Below are positions 55,082-64,000 of a DNA stretch of 64,000 nt, in pieces (the stretch's first letter is position 1; every line of letters starts with the position of its first letter). Made by a program: the position numbers and the translations under genes. The DNA is taken from the NCBI RefSeq assembly GCF_008801475.1, contig NZ_VZPP01000004.1, positions 372,001-436,000 of the forward strand, in the 5' to 3' direction. Source of the stretch: Pseudomonas moorei (GTDB lineage Bacteria > Pseudomonadota > Gammaproteobacteria > Pseudomonadales > Pseudomonadaceae). The notes under the pieces are model-generated. The model searched no databases. It was not told the DNA's origin and was given only the letters and a program-made list of their open reading frames with translations.

Positions 55082-56394
55082 GGTCGATCCAGCGCCGCTT
55101 GAGTCTGGGCCTGATCAGCGTGATGGTGGTTGTCGGCCTGGTGCTGGCGCAGACCAGCCTGTGGCTGTTCGAAATGGGCTTGCAGCGCTACCTCGAAGCC
55201 GGCCTGCGCAACGACAGCGAAAACCTGCTGGTGGCCCTGGTGCGTGGCCCGCAAGGTTTGCAGCTGGATGAGCGGCACCTGGCACCGGCCTATCAGCGAC
55301 CCTTTTCCGGGCACTATTTCCGCATCGACTTTGCCGACAGCCAATGGCGTTCCCGTTCGTTGTGGGACCAGGAACTGCCACGCCTCGAACAGCCCGGCCT
55401 GGACAGCAACCTGCAATTGGGACCCGAAGGGCAGCAGTTGCTGGTGCTGCGCTCGGACTATCGCCGCCTGGGCCAGTCGATCTCCATCAGCGTGGCGCAG
55501 GACTACACCCCGGTGCGCGAGAGCTTCCTGCGCATGCAGCAGGTTGGCCTGGGGTTGGGGCTGGCGGGGCTGCTGCTGATTTTGCTGCTGCAACGAATCA
55601 CCGTGCGGCGTGCCTTGCGCCCGCTGGAAACGGCCCGTGAGCAGATTGCGCAATTGCAGCAGGGCCAGCGTTCGCAACTCGATGACCAGGTGCCGGTGGA
55701 ACTGGAGCCGCTGGTGGCGCAGATCAATCACCTGCTGGCCCACACCGAAGACAGCCTCAAGCGTTCACGCAATGCCCTGGGCAACCTCGGCCACGCCTTG
55801 AAAACCCCGCTGGCGGTGTTGTTGAGCCTGGCCTCAAGCGCGCAACTGGACGCGCATCCGGCATTGCGCAAGACCCTCAAGGAACAACTGGAGCAGGTTC
55901 AGCAGCGACTCAATCGCGAGCTCAATCGTGCCCGCCTGGCCGGCGATGCGCTGCCAGGGGCACTGTTTGATTGCGCCGGCGAACTGCCGGGATTGTTGGC
56001 GACCTTGAACATGATTCACGGTGACCACCTGAAGCTGAGCTATCGCGCCGCGGCGGGCCTGCAATTGCCGTGGGATCGCGAGGACGTGCTGGAATTGCTC
56101 GGCAATCTGCTGGACAACGCCTGCAAATGGGCGGATGCCGAAGTGCGGCTGAGCGTGCTCAAGACCGTCGAAGGCTTTGAACTGAGTGTGGAAGACGACG
56201 GGCCGGGCATCCCCGAAGATCGCCGCGAGCAGGTGTTCAGCCGCGGCACCCGGCTGGATGAACAGACTGACGGACACGGCCTGGGTTTGGCGATTGTGCG
56301 CGACATCGTCGAGGCGTGGGGCGGGGTATTGCAGCTGCAGGAGAGCGAGTGGGGCGGATTGAAAGTGCTGATCGAATTGCCTGAACGCGTCTGA
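55078..56394 (+). CDS. Sensor histidine kinase, BqsS/CarS-like
   Basis: A 438-residue kinase starting with GTG. Two membrane helices (about 7-28 and 148-170) flank a periplasmic sensor domain of about 120 residues. A HAMP-like linker leads to HisKA with His239 in LGHALKTPL; the ATPase domain has [20 protein letters not shown] and GHGLGLAIV. The Fe(II)-binding RExxE motif reported for BqsS is not found in the sensor domain (the nearest, RESFL, lacks the final Glu), so the ligand may differ. Confidence 0.9.
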   Translation: MRSIQRRLSLGLISVMVVVGLVLAQTSLWLFEMGLQRYLEAGLRNDSENLLVALVRGPQGLQLDERHLAPAYQRPFSGHYFRIDFADSQWRSRSLWDQELPRLEQPGLDSNLQLGPEGQQLLVLRSDYRRLGQSISISVAQDYTPVRESFLRMQQVGLGLGLAGLLLILLLQRITVRRALRPLETAREQIAQLQQGQRSQLDDQVPVELEPLVAQINHLLAHTEDSLKRSRNALGNLGHALKTPLAVLLSLASSAQLDAHPALRKTLKEQLEQVQQRLNRELNRARLAGDALPGALFDCAGELPGLLATLNMIHGDHLKLSYRAAAGLQLPWDREDVLELLGNLLDNACKWADAEVRLSVLKTVEGFELSVEDDGPGIPEDRREQVFSRGTRLDEQTDGHGLGLAIVRDIVEAWGGVLQLQESEWGGLKVLIELPERV

Positions 56395-56409
56395 AGCCGG
56401 ACCGGCAAC

Positions 56410-56435
56410 CTGTGGGAGCGAGCTTGCTCCCACAT
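56410..56435. repeat. REP hairpin in a convergent gap
   Basis: TGTGGGAGCGAGCTTGCTCC then CACA is a simple REP palindrome, 15 bases after the kinase stop and 20 before the transporter stop. It may terminate both transcripts. Confidence 0.75.
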
Positions 56436-56455
56436 TGGTTTGTATGGTGTCAGGT

Positions 56456-58132
56456 TCAAGCGTGATGAATCTCCCGATCCTTGGTTTCCGGCATGAAGAA
56501 AATCCCCAGGATGGCCGTCATCACCGCAATGACAATCGGGTACCACAGCCCGTAGTAGATATCGCCGGTGGCCGCGACCATGGCGAACGCCACCGTCGGC
56601 AGGAAGCCGCCGAACCAGCCATTGCCGATGTGGTAGGGCAGCGACATCGAGGTGTAGCGGATGCGCGCCGGGAACAGTTCTACCAGCCAGGCGGCAATCG
56701 GGCCGTAGACCATGGTCACGTAGATCACCAGGATCGTCAGCAACAGCAGCACCATCGGGTAGTTGGTCTTGGCCGGGTCAGCCTTCTCGGGGTAGCCGGC
56801 GTCTTTGAGCGATGTGGCGAGCGTGGCGGTGAAGGCGTCATTGCGGGTCTTGAAGTCGGCGGCCGGCATGCCGGTGCCTTCGAAGCTGGGGATCACTTTC
56901 TCGCCGATGCGGACCTGCGCGACAGTGCCCGGTTCGGCCGTCACGTTCTTGTAGGGGATGGCCCGTTTTGCCAAGACGGTTTTCGCCAGGTCACAGGAAC
57001 TGGTGAATTTGGCCTTGCCCACCGGGTCGAACTGGAACGAGCACTGAGCGGGATCGGCGATCACCGTGACCGGATTCTTCTCCTGCGCAATAAAGACATC
57101 GGGGTTACCGTATTGGGTCAGCGCATGGAAGATCGGGAAATAGCTCACTGCCGCGAGGATGCAGCCGGCCATGATGATGCCCTTGCGGCCGATGCGGTCG
57201 GACAGGCTGCCGAAGATGACGAAGAACGGCGTGCCGATCAGCAGCGAGCCGGCAATCAGCAAGTTGGCAGTCTGCGGGTCGATCTTCAGCGTCTGCAGCA
57301 GAAAGAACAGCGCATAGAACTGCCCGGTGTACCAGACCACGGCCTGGCCGGCGGTGCCGCCGAGCAGGGCCATGATCACAATCTTGAGGTTCTCCCAGCG
57401 GGCAAAGGATTCGGTCAGCGGCGCCTTGGACGACTTGCCCTCAGCCTTCATTCTCATGAACACCGGCGACTCGCTGAGCTGCAAGCGGATGTACACCGAG
57501 ACGATCAGCAGCAGGATCGACAGCAGAAAGGGAATCCGCCAGCCCCAGGTTTCGAAGGCTTCAGCGCCCAGCACCGTGCGGCAGCCCAGGATCACCAGCA
57601 GCGACAGAAACAGGCCGAGGGTCGCAGTGGTCTGGATCCACGAGGTGAAGTAGCCGCGCTTGCCTTTCGGCGCGTGCTCGGCCACGTAAGTTGCCGCGCC
57701 GCCGTATTCGCCGCCCAGGGCCAGGCCTTGCAACAGGCGCAGGGTGATCAGGATGATCGGCGCCGCTACGCCAATGGTTGCGTAACCGGGCAGAAAACCC
57801 ACCACGGCGGTTGATAGACCCATGATCACGATGGTGATGAGAAAGGTGTGTTTGCGCCCGATCATGTCGCCCAAACGGCCAAACACAATCGCCCCGAACG
57901 GCCGCACGGCGAAGCCCGCGGCGAACGCGAGCAAGGCAAAGATGAATGAGGTGGTCTCGTTGACGCCGGCAAAGAAGTGCTTGGCGATGATCGCAGCGAG
58001 GGAGCCGTAAAGGTAGAAGTCGTACCACTCGAACACGGTGCCCAGGGACGAGGCGAAAATGACCTTGCGCTCCTCCCTGGTGATGCCGTGTCCGGGGGCG
58101 CTGCCCGAAGTTGCAGTGTCGATGGCTGCCAT
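56456..58132 (-). CDS. MFS transporter, metabolite:H+ symporter (MHS/ProP-like) family
   Basis: A 558-residue inner-membrane transporter with 12 predicted helices. FEWYDFYLYGSLA, RPFGAIVFGRLGDMIGRKH and LQGLALGGEYGGAATYVAEH are signatures of the MHS family (ProP, KgtP, ShiA). It carries an unusually long hydrophilic insert of about 100 residues between helices 9 and 10 (around residues 360-460, with two Cys). The substrate is unknown; sugar-acid or dicarboxylate symport is typical. The ATG at 58132 gives the conserved start. Confidence 0.88.
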   Translation of the reverse strand: MAAIDTATSGSAPGHGITREERKVIFASSLGTVFEWYDFYLYGSLAAIIAKHFFAGVNETTSFIFALLAFAAGFAVRPFGAIVFGRLGDMIGRKHTFLITIVIMGLSTAVVGFLPGYATIGVAAPIILITLRLLQGLALGGEYGGAATYVAEHAPKGKRGYFTSWIQTTATLGLFLSLLVILGCRTVLGAEAFETWGWRIPFLLSILLLIVSVYIRLQLSESPVFMRMKAEGKSSKAPLTESFARWENLKIVIMALLGGTAGQAVVWYTGQFYALFFLLQTLKIDPQTANLLIAGSLLIGTPFFVIFGSLSDRIGRKGIIMAGCILAAVSYFPIFHALTQYGNPDVFIAQEKNPVTVIADPAQCSFQFDPVGKAKFTSSCDLAKTVLAKRAIPYKNVTAEPGTVAQVRIGEKVIPSFEGTGMPAADFKTRNDAFTATLATSLKDAGYPEKADPAKTNYPMVLLLLTILVIYVTMVYGPIAAWLVELFPARIRYTSMSLPYHIGNGWFGGFLPTVAFAMVAATGDIYYGLWYPIVIAVMTAILGIFFMPETKDREIHHA

Positions 58133-58329
58133 GAGTGTTCTCCGTCTTGCTCTTGTCATAGGCCGGAGTTTTTCCTTATTGCTGCCGCACCCTGGCCCTG
58201 GGGCTGATGTCGTCGAATGAGCGATTGCGCGAAGCGTGCATGCAGGGTGGACGCCTCGAATCGCTGCAAGGTTCCTTAAAGCATAATCAACGTCTGGGGG
58301 ATGTCCACTCGCCATCATGGTGGCGGACC

Positions 58330-58416
58330 TTGTAGGAGCGAGCTTGCTCGCGATGGAGTATCAGTTGACACCTCGGTGACTGACACACCATCGCGAGCAA
58401 GCTCGCTCCTACAGGG
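58330..58416. repeat. REPIN after the TlpQ-like gene
   Basis: GTAGGAGCGAGCTTGCTCGC and its inverted partner. The loop begins GATGGAGTATCAG and ends CTGACACACCATCG, showing the same REPIN subfamily as those beside the DUF6124 gene. Confidence 0.88.
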
Positions 58417-58427
58417 GGGCGGCGGGT

Positions 58428-60575
58428 TCAGACGCGGAACTGATCCATCAGACTCTGCTGTTGATTGGCCAGGCTGTTGAGCGACTGGCTGACCCGTGCC
58501 GACTCATTGGCCTGGCCCGACAGCGATTCGGTCACATCACGGATGGTCGCCACGTTGTTGTTGATCTCCTCGGCCACCGCGCTCTGTTCTTCGGCGGCGC
58601 TGGCAATCTGCAGGTTCATGTCACTGATCACGGTCACGGCATCGCCGATCTGGCGCAGCGCGGTCACGGCCTGGCCGACCTGATCGACACTGCCCTGGGC
58701 CAGGCGATGGCTGTTGCCCATCGAACCGACCACATCCTGGGTACCGCTTTGCAGTTGTTCGATCACCAGGCGGGTTTCTTCCACCGACTCCTGGGTGCGT
58801 CGCGCCAGGTTGCGCACTTCATCGGCGACCACGGCAAAACCGCGTCCGGCCTCACCGGCACGGGCCGCTTCGATGGCCGCGTTGAGCGCCAGCAGGTTGG
58901 TCTGTTCGGCGATGGCGCGGATCACTTCCAGCACCGAACCGATCTTCTCGCTGTTGGCCGCCAGGCCTTCGACTTGCACCATTGCCGCGCTCATGTCGGC
59001 AGCGAGGTTGTCGATGCTGGCGGTGGTGCGGTCGATCACGGTCAGGCCCTGGCGGGTCGCCTGATCGGCATCCCGCGCAGCCTGTGCCGCTTGCGCGGCG
59101 CTGCGGGCAACGTCCTGCGCCGTGGCGCTCATTTCGTGGGAAGCGGTCGCGACCTGATCCACCTGCCGGTATTGCTGCTCCATGCCGGCGCTGGTCTGGG
59201 TGGCGATGGCGGAGGACTGGTCCGCGGTATTGCGAGCGTCCTGCACCGAGCGTTTGACCTCGGCAATGATCGGCTGCAGCTTGTCGAGGAAGCGGTTGAA
59301 CCAGCCAGCCAACTGGCCCAGTTCATCTTTCTTGTCGTAGGCCAGGCGTCGGGTCAGGTCGCCTTCGCCGCTGGCGATGTCTTCGAGCATGTGTGCCACG
59401 CCGAGGATCGGTCGGGTCACGCTGCGGGCCATCAGCCAGACCAGGAGCAGGCCGATCAATGCCGCCAGTATGCCCAGTCCGAGTTCTGTCAGGGTACCGG
59501 CGGTGTTGCTGTCATCCAGTTGCTTTTTCAGGGCTTCGGCGGGGCCGACCAGGACTTTTTCCGGCACGTCGAGCAACACGCCCCAGGTTTTGCCACCGGG
59601 AATCGGCTGGAACGGCGACAGCACCTTGAGCTGTTGCTGGCTGTGCAGGCTGGCGGTCTTGCTGCTGGCGGCGAGCATGCGCATCAGCTCGGCACCGTTG
59701 GTCTTGTCCACGGCCTCCAGGCGCTGGGCGAGTTTGCTGGCGTCGGGGCTGTAGCCGGCAAGCAAACCGGCCGGGCTGAGAATGCTGACGCTGGTCTGGC
59801 CGTCATAGAGCTTTTTGCTGGCGCTCTGGCTGATCGTCTGCAGGCTGTTGAGATTGATGTCCACCGACAGCGAGGCGATCACCTTGCCGTTGACCATCAG
59901 CGGAAAAACGATGCTGGTCATCAGCACGTTCTGGCCGTCGATCATATAGAAGTAGGGCTCGATCACGCACGGTTTGAGGGTGGTGCGCGGGCAGGTGAAC
60001 CAGGCGTTGGCCGCTTCGCCGCTGGGACCGGTACTGGTGTCGGCGATGTCCTTTTCCGGCAGTGGCATGGAAGTCAGCTTGCCTGGGGTCGGTTGCGACC
60101 AGTACAGGGCAAAACGCCCTTTCTCATTGCTGCCGACTTCGCTCTGGCCGGCAAACAATTCGTCCTTGCCATCCAGCCCGTTGGGCTCGAACACCAGGGA
60201 CAGGCCGAGCAGCTCAGGGTTGGCTTGCAGCGCCGACTTGACCTGACGGGTCAGGTCTTCGCGCAAGTCGAAGGCATCGAGAAAGCGCTTTTCGGCCTGG
60301 TCGCGCAGAAACAGCACCTGACGGGAAAAGCCGTGGCCATATTGATAGGCGTCCATGAACTGCTGGCGGATGCCCAACGCCTGGTTTTCACCCTGGGACT
60401 CGATCCGCGCCTGGGCGGCTTCGGTCAGCATTTCCATGCTCGAGGCTTTCACCAGCGCCGAGCTGTTCTCCATGCGATACAGCGAGAGACCCACCAGCAG
60501 GGTCACGATGCCCGCCAGGCAAAGCCCGGCCAGCAGGGTGATTTTCCATTGAATGGACAATTGCTTGAGTGACAT
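58428..60575 (-). CDS. Methyl-accepting chemotaxis protein with dCache domain, TlpQ-like
   Basis: A 715-residue chemoreceptor. A membrane helix (about 11-32) leads into a periplasmic double-Cache domain (about 35-355), then a second helix (about 370-395), a HAMP domain and a signalling hairpin with [21 protein letters not shown] near residue 560. Length and neighbourhood match P. aeruginosa TlpQ (PA2654; about 714 residues), a receptor for histamine and polyamines, from memory. The ATG at 60575 follows AAGGA. Confidence 0.88.
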   Translation of the reverse strand: MSLKQLSIQWKITLLAGLCLAGIVTLLVGLSLYRMENSSALVKASSMEMLTEAAQARIESQGENQALGIRQQFMDAYQYGHGFSRQVLFLRDQAEKRFLDAFDLREDLTRQVKSALQANPELLGLSLVFEPNGLDGKDELFAGQSEVGSNEKGRFALYWSQPTPGKLTSMPLPEKDIADTSTGPSGEAANAWFTCPRTTLKPCVIEPYFYMIDGQNVLMTSIVFPLMVNGKVIASLSVDINLNSLQTISQSASKKLYDGQTSVSILSPAGLLAGYSPDASKLAQRLEAVDKTNGAELMRMLAASSKTASLHSQQQLKVLSPFQPIPGGKTWGVLLDVPEKVLVGPAEALKKQLDDSNTAGTLTELGLGILAALIGLLLVWLMARSVTRPILGVAHMLEDIASGEGDLTRRLAYDKKDELGQLAGWFNRFLDKLQPIIAEVKRSVQDARNTADQSSAIATQTSAGMEQQYRQVDQVATASHEMSATAQDVARSAAQAAQAARDADQATRQGLTVIDRTTASIDNLAADMSAAMVQVEGLAANSEKIGSVLEVIRAIAEQTNLLALNAAIEAARAGEAGRGFAVVADEVRNLARRTQESVEETRLVIEQLQSGTQDVVGSMGNSHRLAQGSVDQVGQAVTALRQIGDAVTVISDMNLQIASAAEEQSAVAEEINNNVATIRDVTESLSGQANESARVSQSLNSLANQQQSLMDQFRV

Positions 60576-60660
60576 GGAGACGTCCTTATTCGATAAATAT
60601 CTGCGACTTTGCACTGTAACGGCCGGGTTTCTGGTTTCTTTATCCCGTCTATCGTCGATC

Positions 60661-60766
60661 TCTCTGCAGGAGCTAGTGTGCTCGCGATGGTCGCCAACGA
60701 TGACGATGGAGACCTGATAGCCTCAGGTGCTCTCATGTGCTTCGCGAGCTGGCTCCCTCCTACTGG
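60661..60766. repeat. Degraded REPIN upstream of the TlpQ-like gene
   Basis: GCAGGAGCTAGTGTGCTCGC and a partner GCGAGCTGGCTCCCTCCTAC enclose about 60 bases. It occupies the centre of the 350-base divergent gap between the chemoreceptor and the transporter; the rest is A/T-richer promoter-like sequence. Confidence 0.7.
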
Positions 60767-60925
60767 TATTCATATGCCGTTACATCTGCGCAGGGCCCGG
60801 GCGCTTTGACACGAAGGCAAGTCTGCGGCACAGTGCGCGCCCTCTAATAAGACCCATTCCTTTATCCGCTGGCGGCTCACGCAAACTGCCGGACGGACTC
60901 TTTCCGTTTGTCTCGAGGTAATGAA

Positions 60926-62242
60926 ATGAATGCAGTGATTGCCGCGGTCGGCATCATGCTGGTACTCAGCCTGTCCCGCGTGCATGTGGTCATCGCGCTG
61001 ATCGTCGGTGCCCTGGTGGGCGGCCTGACCGGGGGGCTGGGCATCGAAGCGACGCTCAAGGCCTTCAACAGTGGCCTCGGCGGCGGGGCGACGGTGGCCC
61101 TGTCCTACGCGTTACTCGGCGCTTTTGCCGTGGCCATCGCCAAGTCCGGCCTGGCTCATGCCCTGGCCGACAAGGCGTTGGCGATGGTCGATCGCCAGCA
61201 CGCCAACGGCGGAGGCCAGGTCAAGTGGTTGCTGATCGGCCTGCTGTGGGTGGTGGCCATTGCCTCGCAGAACATTCTGCCGATACATATCGCCTTTATC
61301 CCGTTGCTGGTGCCGCCGCTGCTTTATGTACTGACCAAGCTGCAACTGGATCGCCGGCTGATCGCCTGTGTCATGACGTTCGGTTTGATTACGCCGTACA
61401 TGTTCCTGCCGGTGGGCTTCGGCAACATCTTCCTCAATGAAATCCTGCTGGCCAACGTTGCCCGCAGCGGCGTGGACATCACGGGCATCAATGTCACCCA
61501 CGCCATGGGCATTCCGGCGCTGGGCATGGTGGCGGGCTTGCTGATCGCGTTTATCAGCTACCGCAAGAAGCGCGTCTACGACCTGGAAAAGATCGAACAA
61601 GTCGAGCAGGTCGCGGTGCAATACAACCCGCTGAGCCTGATGGTGGCCGGGGTGGCGATTGCCGCCGCGTTCATCGTGCAGCTGCTGCTGGACTCGATGA
61701 TCATCGGTGCACTGGTGGGTTTCCTGATCTTTTCGGTGTCGGGCATCGTCAAATGGCGCGACACCGATGACCTGTTCACCGAAGGCATGAAGATGATGGC
61801 GATGATCGGTTTCATCATGATCGCCGCCTCGGGGTTCGCCGAAGTGATGAAGGCCACCGGTGAAGTGCAGACCCTGGTCGAATCGTCGGCGTCCTGGATC
61901 GACCACAGCAAGGGCATCGGTGCCTTGTTGATGTTGCTGGTGGGGCTGTTGGTGACCATGGGCATCGGTTCGTCGTTTTCCACCGTGCCCATTCTGGCGG
62001 CGATTTTCGTGCCGCTGTGCGTGCAATTGGGCTTCAGCCCGCTGGCGATCGTCTGCATCGTCGGTACCGCTGGCGCCCTCGGCGACGCCGGTTCGCCCGC
62101 CTCGGACTCGACCCTCGGCCCGACCTCCGGTCTGAACATCGACGGCCAGCATCACCATATCTGGGACACCGTGGTCCCGACCTTCCTGCACTACAACCTG
62201 CCGTTGCTGGCGTTTGGCTGGGTGGCGGCGATGGTGCTGTAA
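60926..62242 (+). CDS. Na+/H+ antiporter family transporter
   Basis: A 438-residue inner-membrane protein with about 11-12 helices, of the Na+/H+-antiporter (NhaC-like/YuiF) type in the ion-transporter superfamily. The conserved segments are [38 protein letters not shown] and [21 protein letters not shown]. The ATG at 60926 follows GAGGT; an in-frame TTG lies 18 bases upstream. It lies between two chemoreceptor genes, as PA2653 does in P. aeruginosa, so it may carry an attractant of one of them. Confidence 0.87.
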   Translation: MNAVIAAVGIMLVLSLSRVHVVIALIVGALVGGLTGGLGIEATLKAFNSGLGGGATVALSYALLGAFAVAIAKSGLAHALADKALAMVDRQHANGGGQVKWLLIGLLWVVAIASQNILPIHIAFIPLLVPPLLYVLTKLQLDRRLIACVMTFGLITPYMFLPVGFGNIFLNEILLANVARSGVDITGINVTHAMGIPALGMVAGLLIAFISYRKKRVYDLEKIEQVEQVAVQYNPLSLMVAGVAIAAAFIVQLLLDSMIIGALVGFLIFSVSGIVKWRDTDDLFTEGMKMMAMIGFIMIAASGFAEVMKATGEVQTLVESSASWIDHSKGIGALLMLLVGLLVTMGIGSSFSTVPILAAIFVPLCVQLGFSPLAIVCIVGTAGALGDAGSPASDSTLGPTSGLNIDGQHHHIWDTVVPTFLHYNLPLLAFGWVAAMVL

Positions 62243-62253
62243 CCCCGCAAGCC

Positions 62254-62280
62254 TTGTGGGAGCCCGCTCGCTCCCACAGG
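62254..62280. repeat. REP-like hairpin after the transporter gene
   Basis: TGTGGGAGCCCGCTCGCTCC then CACAGG is a short palindrome just after the stop. Confidence 0.65.
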
Positions 62281-62375
62281 AGGCTCAGTGCGCCCGTCGA
62301 CCGCGTTCAACTTTTGAATTGGCCTGCCGTTAAAGCCTTTAACCACGCCAATAAAATCAAAAAAGAGTGAACGTC

Positions 62376-64000
62376 ATGCGCATGAGCCTGAAGGCCAAAG
62401 TCCTGTCCCTTGCCGTCCTCCCGGTGTTGCTCTTTGCGCTGGTCATCAGCCTGACCACGTTGTTCATCCTGCAAGCGCAGGCACGCCACGAAGTCGAGGA
62501 AACCCGCGAACGCCTGCTCAGCGATGCAAAGGCCACCCTGCAAAGCTACGTTGCCGTGGCCATGACCACGATCAAACCGCTGTACGACGCGGCAGCCCCG
62601 GGGGATGACGCGGCGCGCGCCCAGGCGATCAAGTTGCTGTCGAGCATCGCCTACGGCAAGGAAGGCTACTTCTTCGGCTACGACTCCAACACCGTGCGCC
62701 TGTTCAAGGCCAACAGCCCCGAAGGCGTGGGCCAGAGCTTCAAGGACAACCGCGATCCGAACGGTGTCTATGTCAACCGCGACCTGGTGAAAGTCGCCAA
62801 GGACGGAACCCACTACCTGCAATACAGCTCGCCGCTGCCGGGTAACAGCCAGGTGCTGGTGCCCAAGCTCGGTTACACCGAATACCTGTCGAAGTGGGAC
62901 ATGGCGGTGGGTACTTCGGTGAACCTGGACGGCATCGAGGCCCAAGTCGCCGTGGTCGAGGCCAAGGTTCAGGAGCGCATGGAAGGTGTGGTGCTGAGTA
63001 TCGTCGGCGTGGCGTTGGTGGTGTTGCTGGTGATCGCCGCGGCCGGGATGCTGCTGGCCAATACCATTCTGCGTCCGCTGAACCTGATGAAAGCCAACCT
63101 CGACGATATCGCGGCGGGCGAGGGCGACCTGACCCGTCGCTTGAACATCACCAGCCAGGATGAACTGGGTCAACTGGCCGGCTCGTTCAACCGTTTTGTC
63201 GACAAGATCCATGGCCTGGTGCGCCAGATCACCGAAATGACCACGCAGCTGACCGGTTTGGTGGATCAGGTGTCCGATCAGGCCAATCGTTCGGACCAGG
63301 CCATGGAGCGCCAGCGTCACGAGACGGATCAAGTCGCCACGGCGATCAATGAAATGTCGGCGGCCGCCCAGGAAGTGGCCAAGAGCGCGCAAAACGCGGC
63401 GGTGGCCGCCCGGCAGACCGATGAAGAAGGCCAGGCGGCCAAGCGTGTGGTGGCTGGCAGTATCGAGAAGATTCATGCGTTGGTGGATGACATTCGCAAC
63501 AGCGGCGTGTCTCTCGACAGCCTGCAGAAAGACGTGTCGTCGATTGTCAGCGTGCTCGGGGTGATCCGTTCGATTGCCGAACAAACCAATCTGCTGGCGC
63601 TCAACGCGGCCATTGAAGCGGCCCGTGCCGGTGAGGCTGGACGTGGTTTCGCGGTGGTGGCCGATGAAGTCAGGGCGCTGGCCAGCCGCACACAAATCAG
63701 TACCCAGGAAATCCAGGGCATGATCGACCGCTTGCAGGCCGGCACCCAGTCAGCGGTGGAAGCGATGCGCCGCTCCAGCGAGGCCGGCGACGGTACCTCG
63801 GCCCAGGCCAATGAGGCTGGTGCGTCGCTCGATACCATGGCCCAGTTGATTGCCACCATCAATTCGATGAACGCACAGATCGCCAGCGCCGCCGAAGAGC
63901 AGACCGCCGTGGCCGAGGAGATCAACCGTAGCGTGCATCAGATAGCAGTGGCAGTGGACAACGTAGCCGATGAAACCCAACTCGGGGCGCAAACCTCGCG
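62376..64000 (+). CDS. Methyl-accepting chemotaxis protein with sCache domain, CtpM-like (3' end cut by window)
   Basis: The first 541 residues of a chemoreceptor; the stop is beyond the window. A membrane helix (about 10-32) precedes a single Cache_2 domain (about 35-190, with [12 protein letters not shown] and [10 protein letters not shown]), then a second helix (about 205-225), HAMP, and the signalling tip [21 protein letters not shown]. aeruginosa has the malate receptor CtpM (PA2652) in the same place, from memory. Two in-frame ATG codons (62376, 62382) are possible. Confidence 0.88.
   Translation, partial: MRMSLKAKVLSLAVLPVLLFALVISLTTLFILQAQARHEVEETRERLLSDAKATLQSYVAVAMTTIKPLYDAAAPGDDAARAQAIKLLSSIAYGKEGYFFGYDSNTVRLFKANSPEGVGQSFKDNRDPNGVYVNRDLVKVAKDGTHYLQYSSPLPGNSQVLVPKLGYTEYLSKWDMAVGTSVNLDGIEAQVAVVEAKVQERMEGVVLSIVGVALVVLLVIAAAGMLLANTILRPLNLMKANLDDIAAGEGDLTRRLNITSQDELGQLAGSFNRFVDKIHGLVRQITEMTTQLTGLVDQVSDQANRSDQAMERQRHETDQVATAINEMSAAAQEVAKSAQNAAVAARQTDEEGQAAKRVVAGSIEKIHALVDDIRNSGVSLDSLQKDVSSIVSVLGVIRSIAEQTNLLALNAAIEAARAGEAGRGFAVVADEVRALASRTQISTQEIQGMIDRLQAGTQSAVEAMRRSSEAGDGTSAQANEAGASLDTMAQLIATINSMNAQIASAAEEQTAVAEEINRSVHQIAVAVDNVADETQLGAQTS

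Noticed and set aside
58461..60572. A 703-codon plus-strand frame opposite the TlpQ-like receptor
   Set aside because: Antisense shadow of a receptor with clear Cache, HAMP and signalling domains.
6400..62280. Repeated GC-rich palindromes as a possible CRISPR array or set of terminators
   Set aside because: Spacing is irregular, copies are scattered across intergenic gaps, and units are inverted pairs; they fit REP/REPIN elements. Some may also terminate transcription, but they were not called as terminators without a T-run.

Overview
The window is chromosomal DNA of a Pseudomonas, most likely of the P. fluorescens group. The evidence is GC-rich coding with strong antisense open frames, two tandem cbb3 oxidase clusters next to an Aer-type receptor, fluorescens-type REP/REPIN palindromes in almost every larger intergenic gap, and gene neighbourhoods that match P. 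aeruginosa from memory (the cco-aer block and the PA2652-PA2659 block). I saw no rRNA, tRNA, CRISPR array, prophage or intact insertion sequence.

Layout. 1-8.2 kb: the start of ccoN1O1 and complete ccoN2O2Q2P2 (minus strand), a divergent alpha/beta hydrolase, and the PAS chemoreceptor aer; this is a microaerobic respiration and aerotaxis block with ANR-type boxes. 8.3-9.0 kb: a scar holding an IS481-type transposase stub and an acyl-carrier-domain fragment. 9.1-13.4 kb: a BvgAS/EvgAS-like phosphorelay with an extra degenerate receiver protein. 13.4-22.5 kb: dkgB-type aldo/keto reductase, pirin, an MscS channel with a cyclic-nucleotide domain, an AhpD-like protein, an EmrAB-like efflux pair with a TetR-type operator, and a thiolase plus enoyl-CoA hydratase pair. 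22.7-26.2 kb: a polyamine-binding protein, a class III aminotransferase and a LuxR regulator.

26.4-40.9 kb is a complete phenylacetate degradation cluster: paaF-G-H-I-J-K, then paaA-B-C-D-E-Z on the minus strand, with paaY and paaX divergent. PaaK activates phenylacetate to its CoA thioester, PaaABCE with PaaD epoxidises the ring, PaaG isomerises it, PaaZ opens it, and PaaJ, PaaF and PaaH carry out beta-oxidation to acetyl-CoA and succinyl-CoA. Directly beyond paaX lies a FeaR-like regulator, and at 45.8-48.1 kb a copper amine oxidase (tynA), so phenylethylamine feeding into phenylacetate is likely. Between these two sit an ECF sigma factor with its anti-sigma factor, divergent from a Tat-exported metallophosphoesterase and a cupredoxin, and a small DUF6124-like gene preceded by a strikingly structured 5' leader.

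48.3-54 kb: an MFS transporter, a DapF-like protein lacking both catalytic cysteines, cytosine deaminase, QueD and a patatin-like phospholipase. 54-64 kb: a PepSY protein with a BqsRS/CarRS-like two-component system, an MHS-family transporter, a TlpQ-like dCache receptor, an Na+/H+-antiporter-family transporter, and an sCache receptor (CtpM-like) cut by the window end.

The best candidates for something undescribed are the DUF6124 leader RNA with its flanking inverted REPINs, the ECF / metallophosphoesterase / cupredoxin module with its symmetric promoter element, the cysteine-less DapF paralog, and the pseudo-receiver attached to the BvgAS-like relay.
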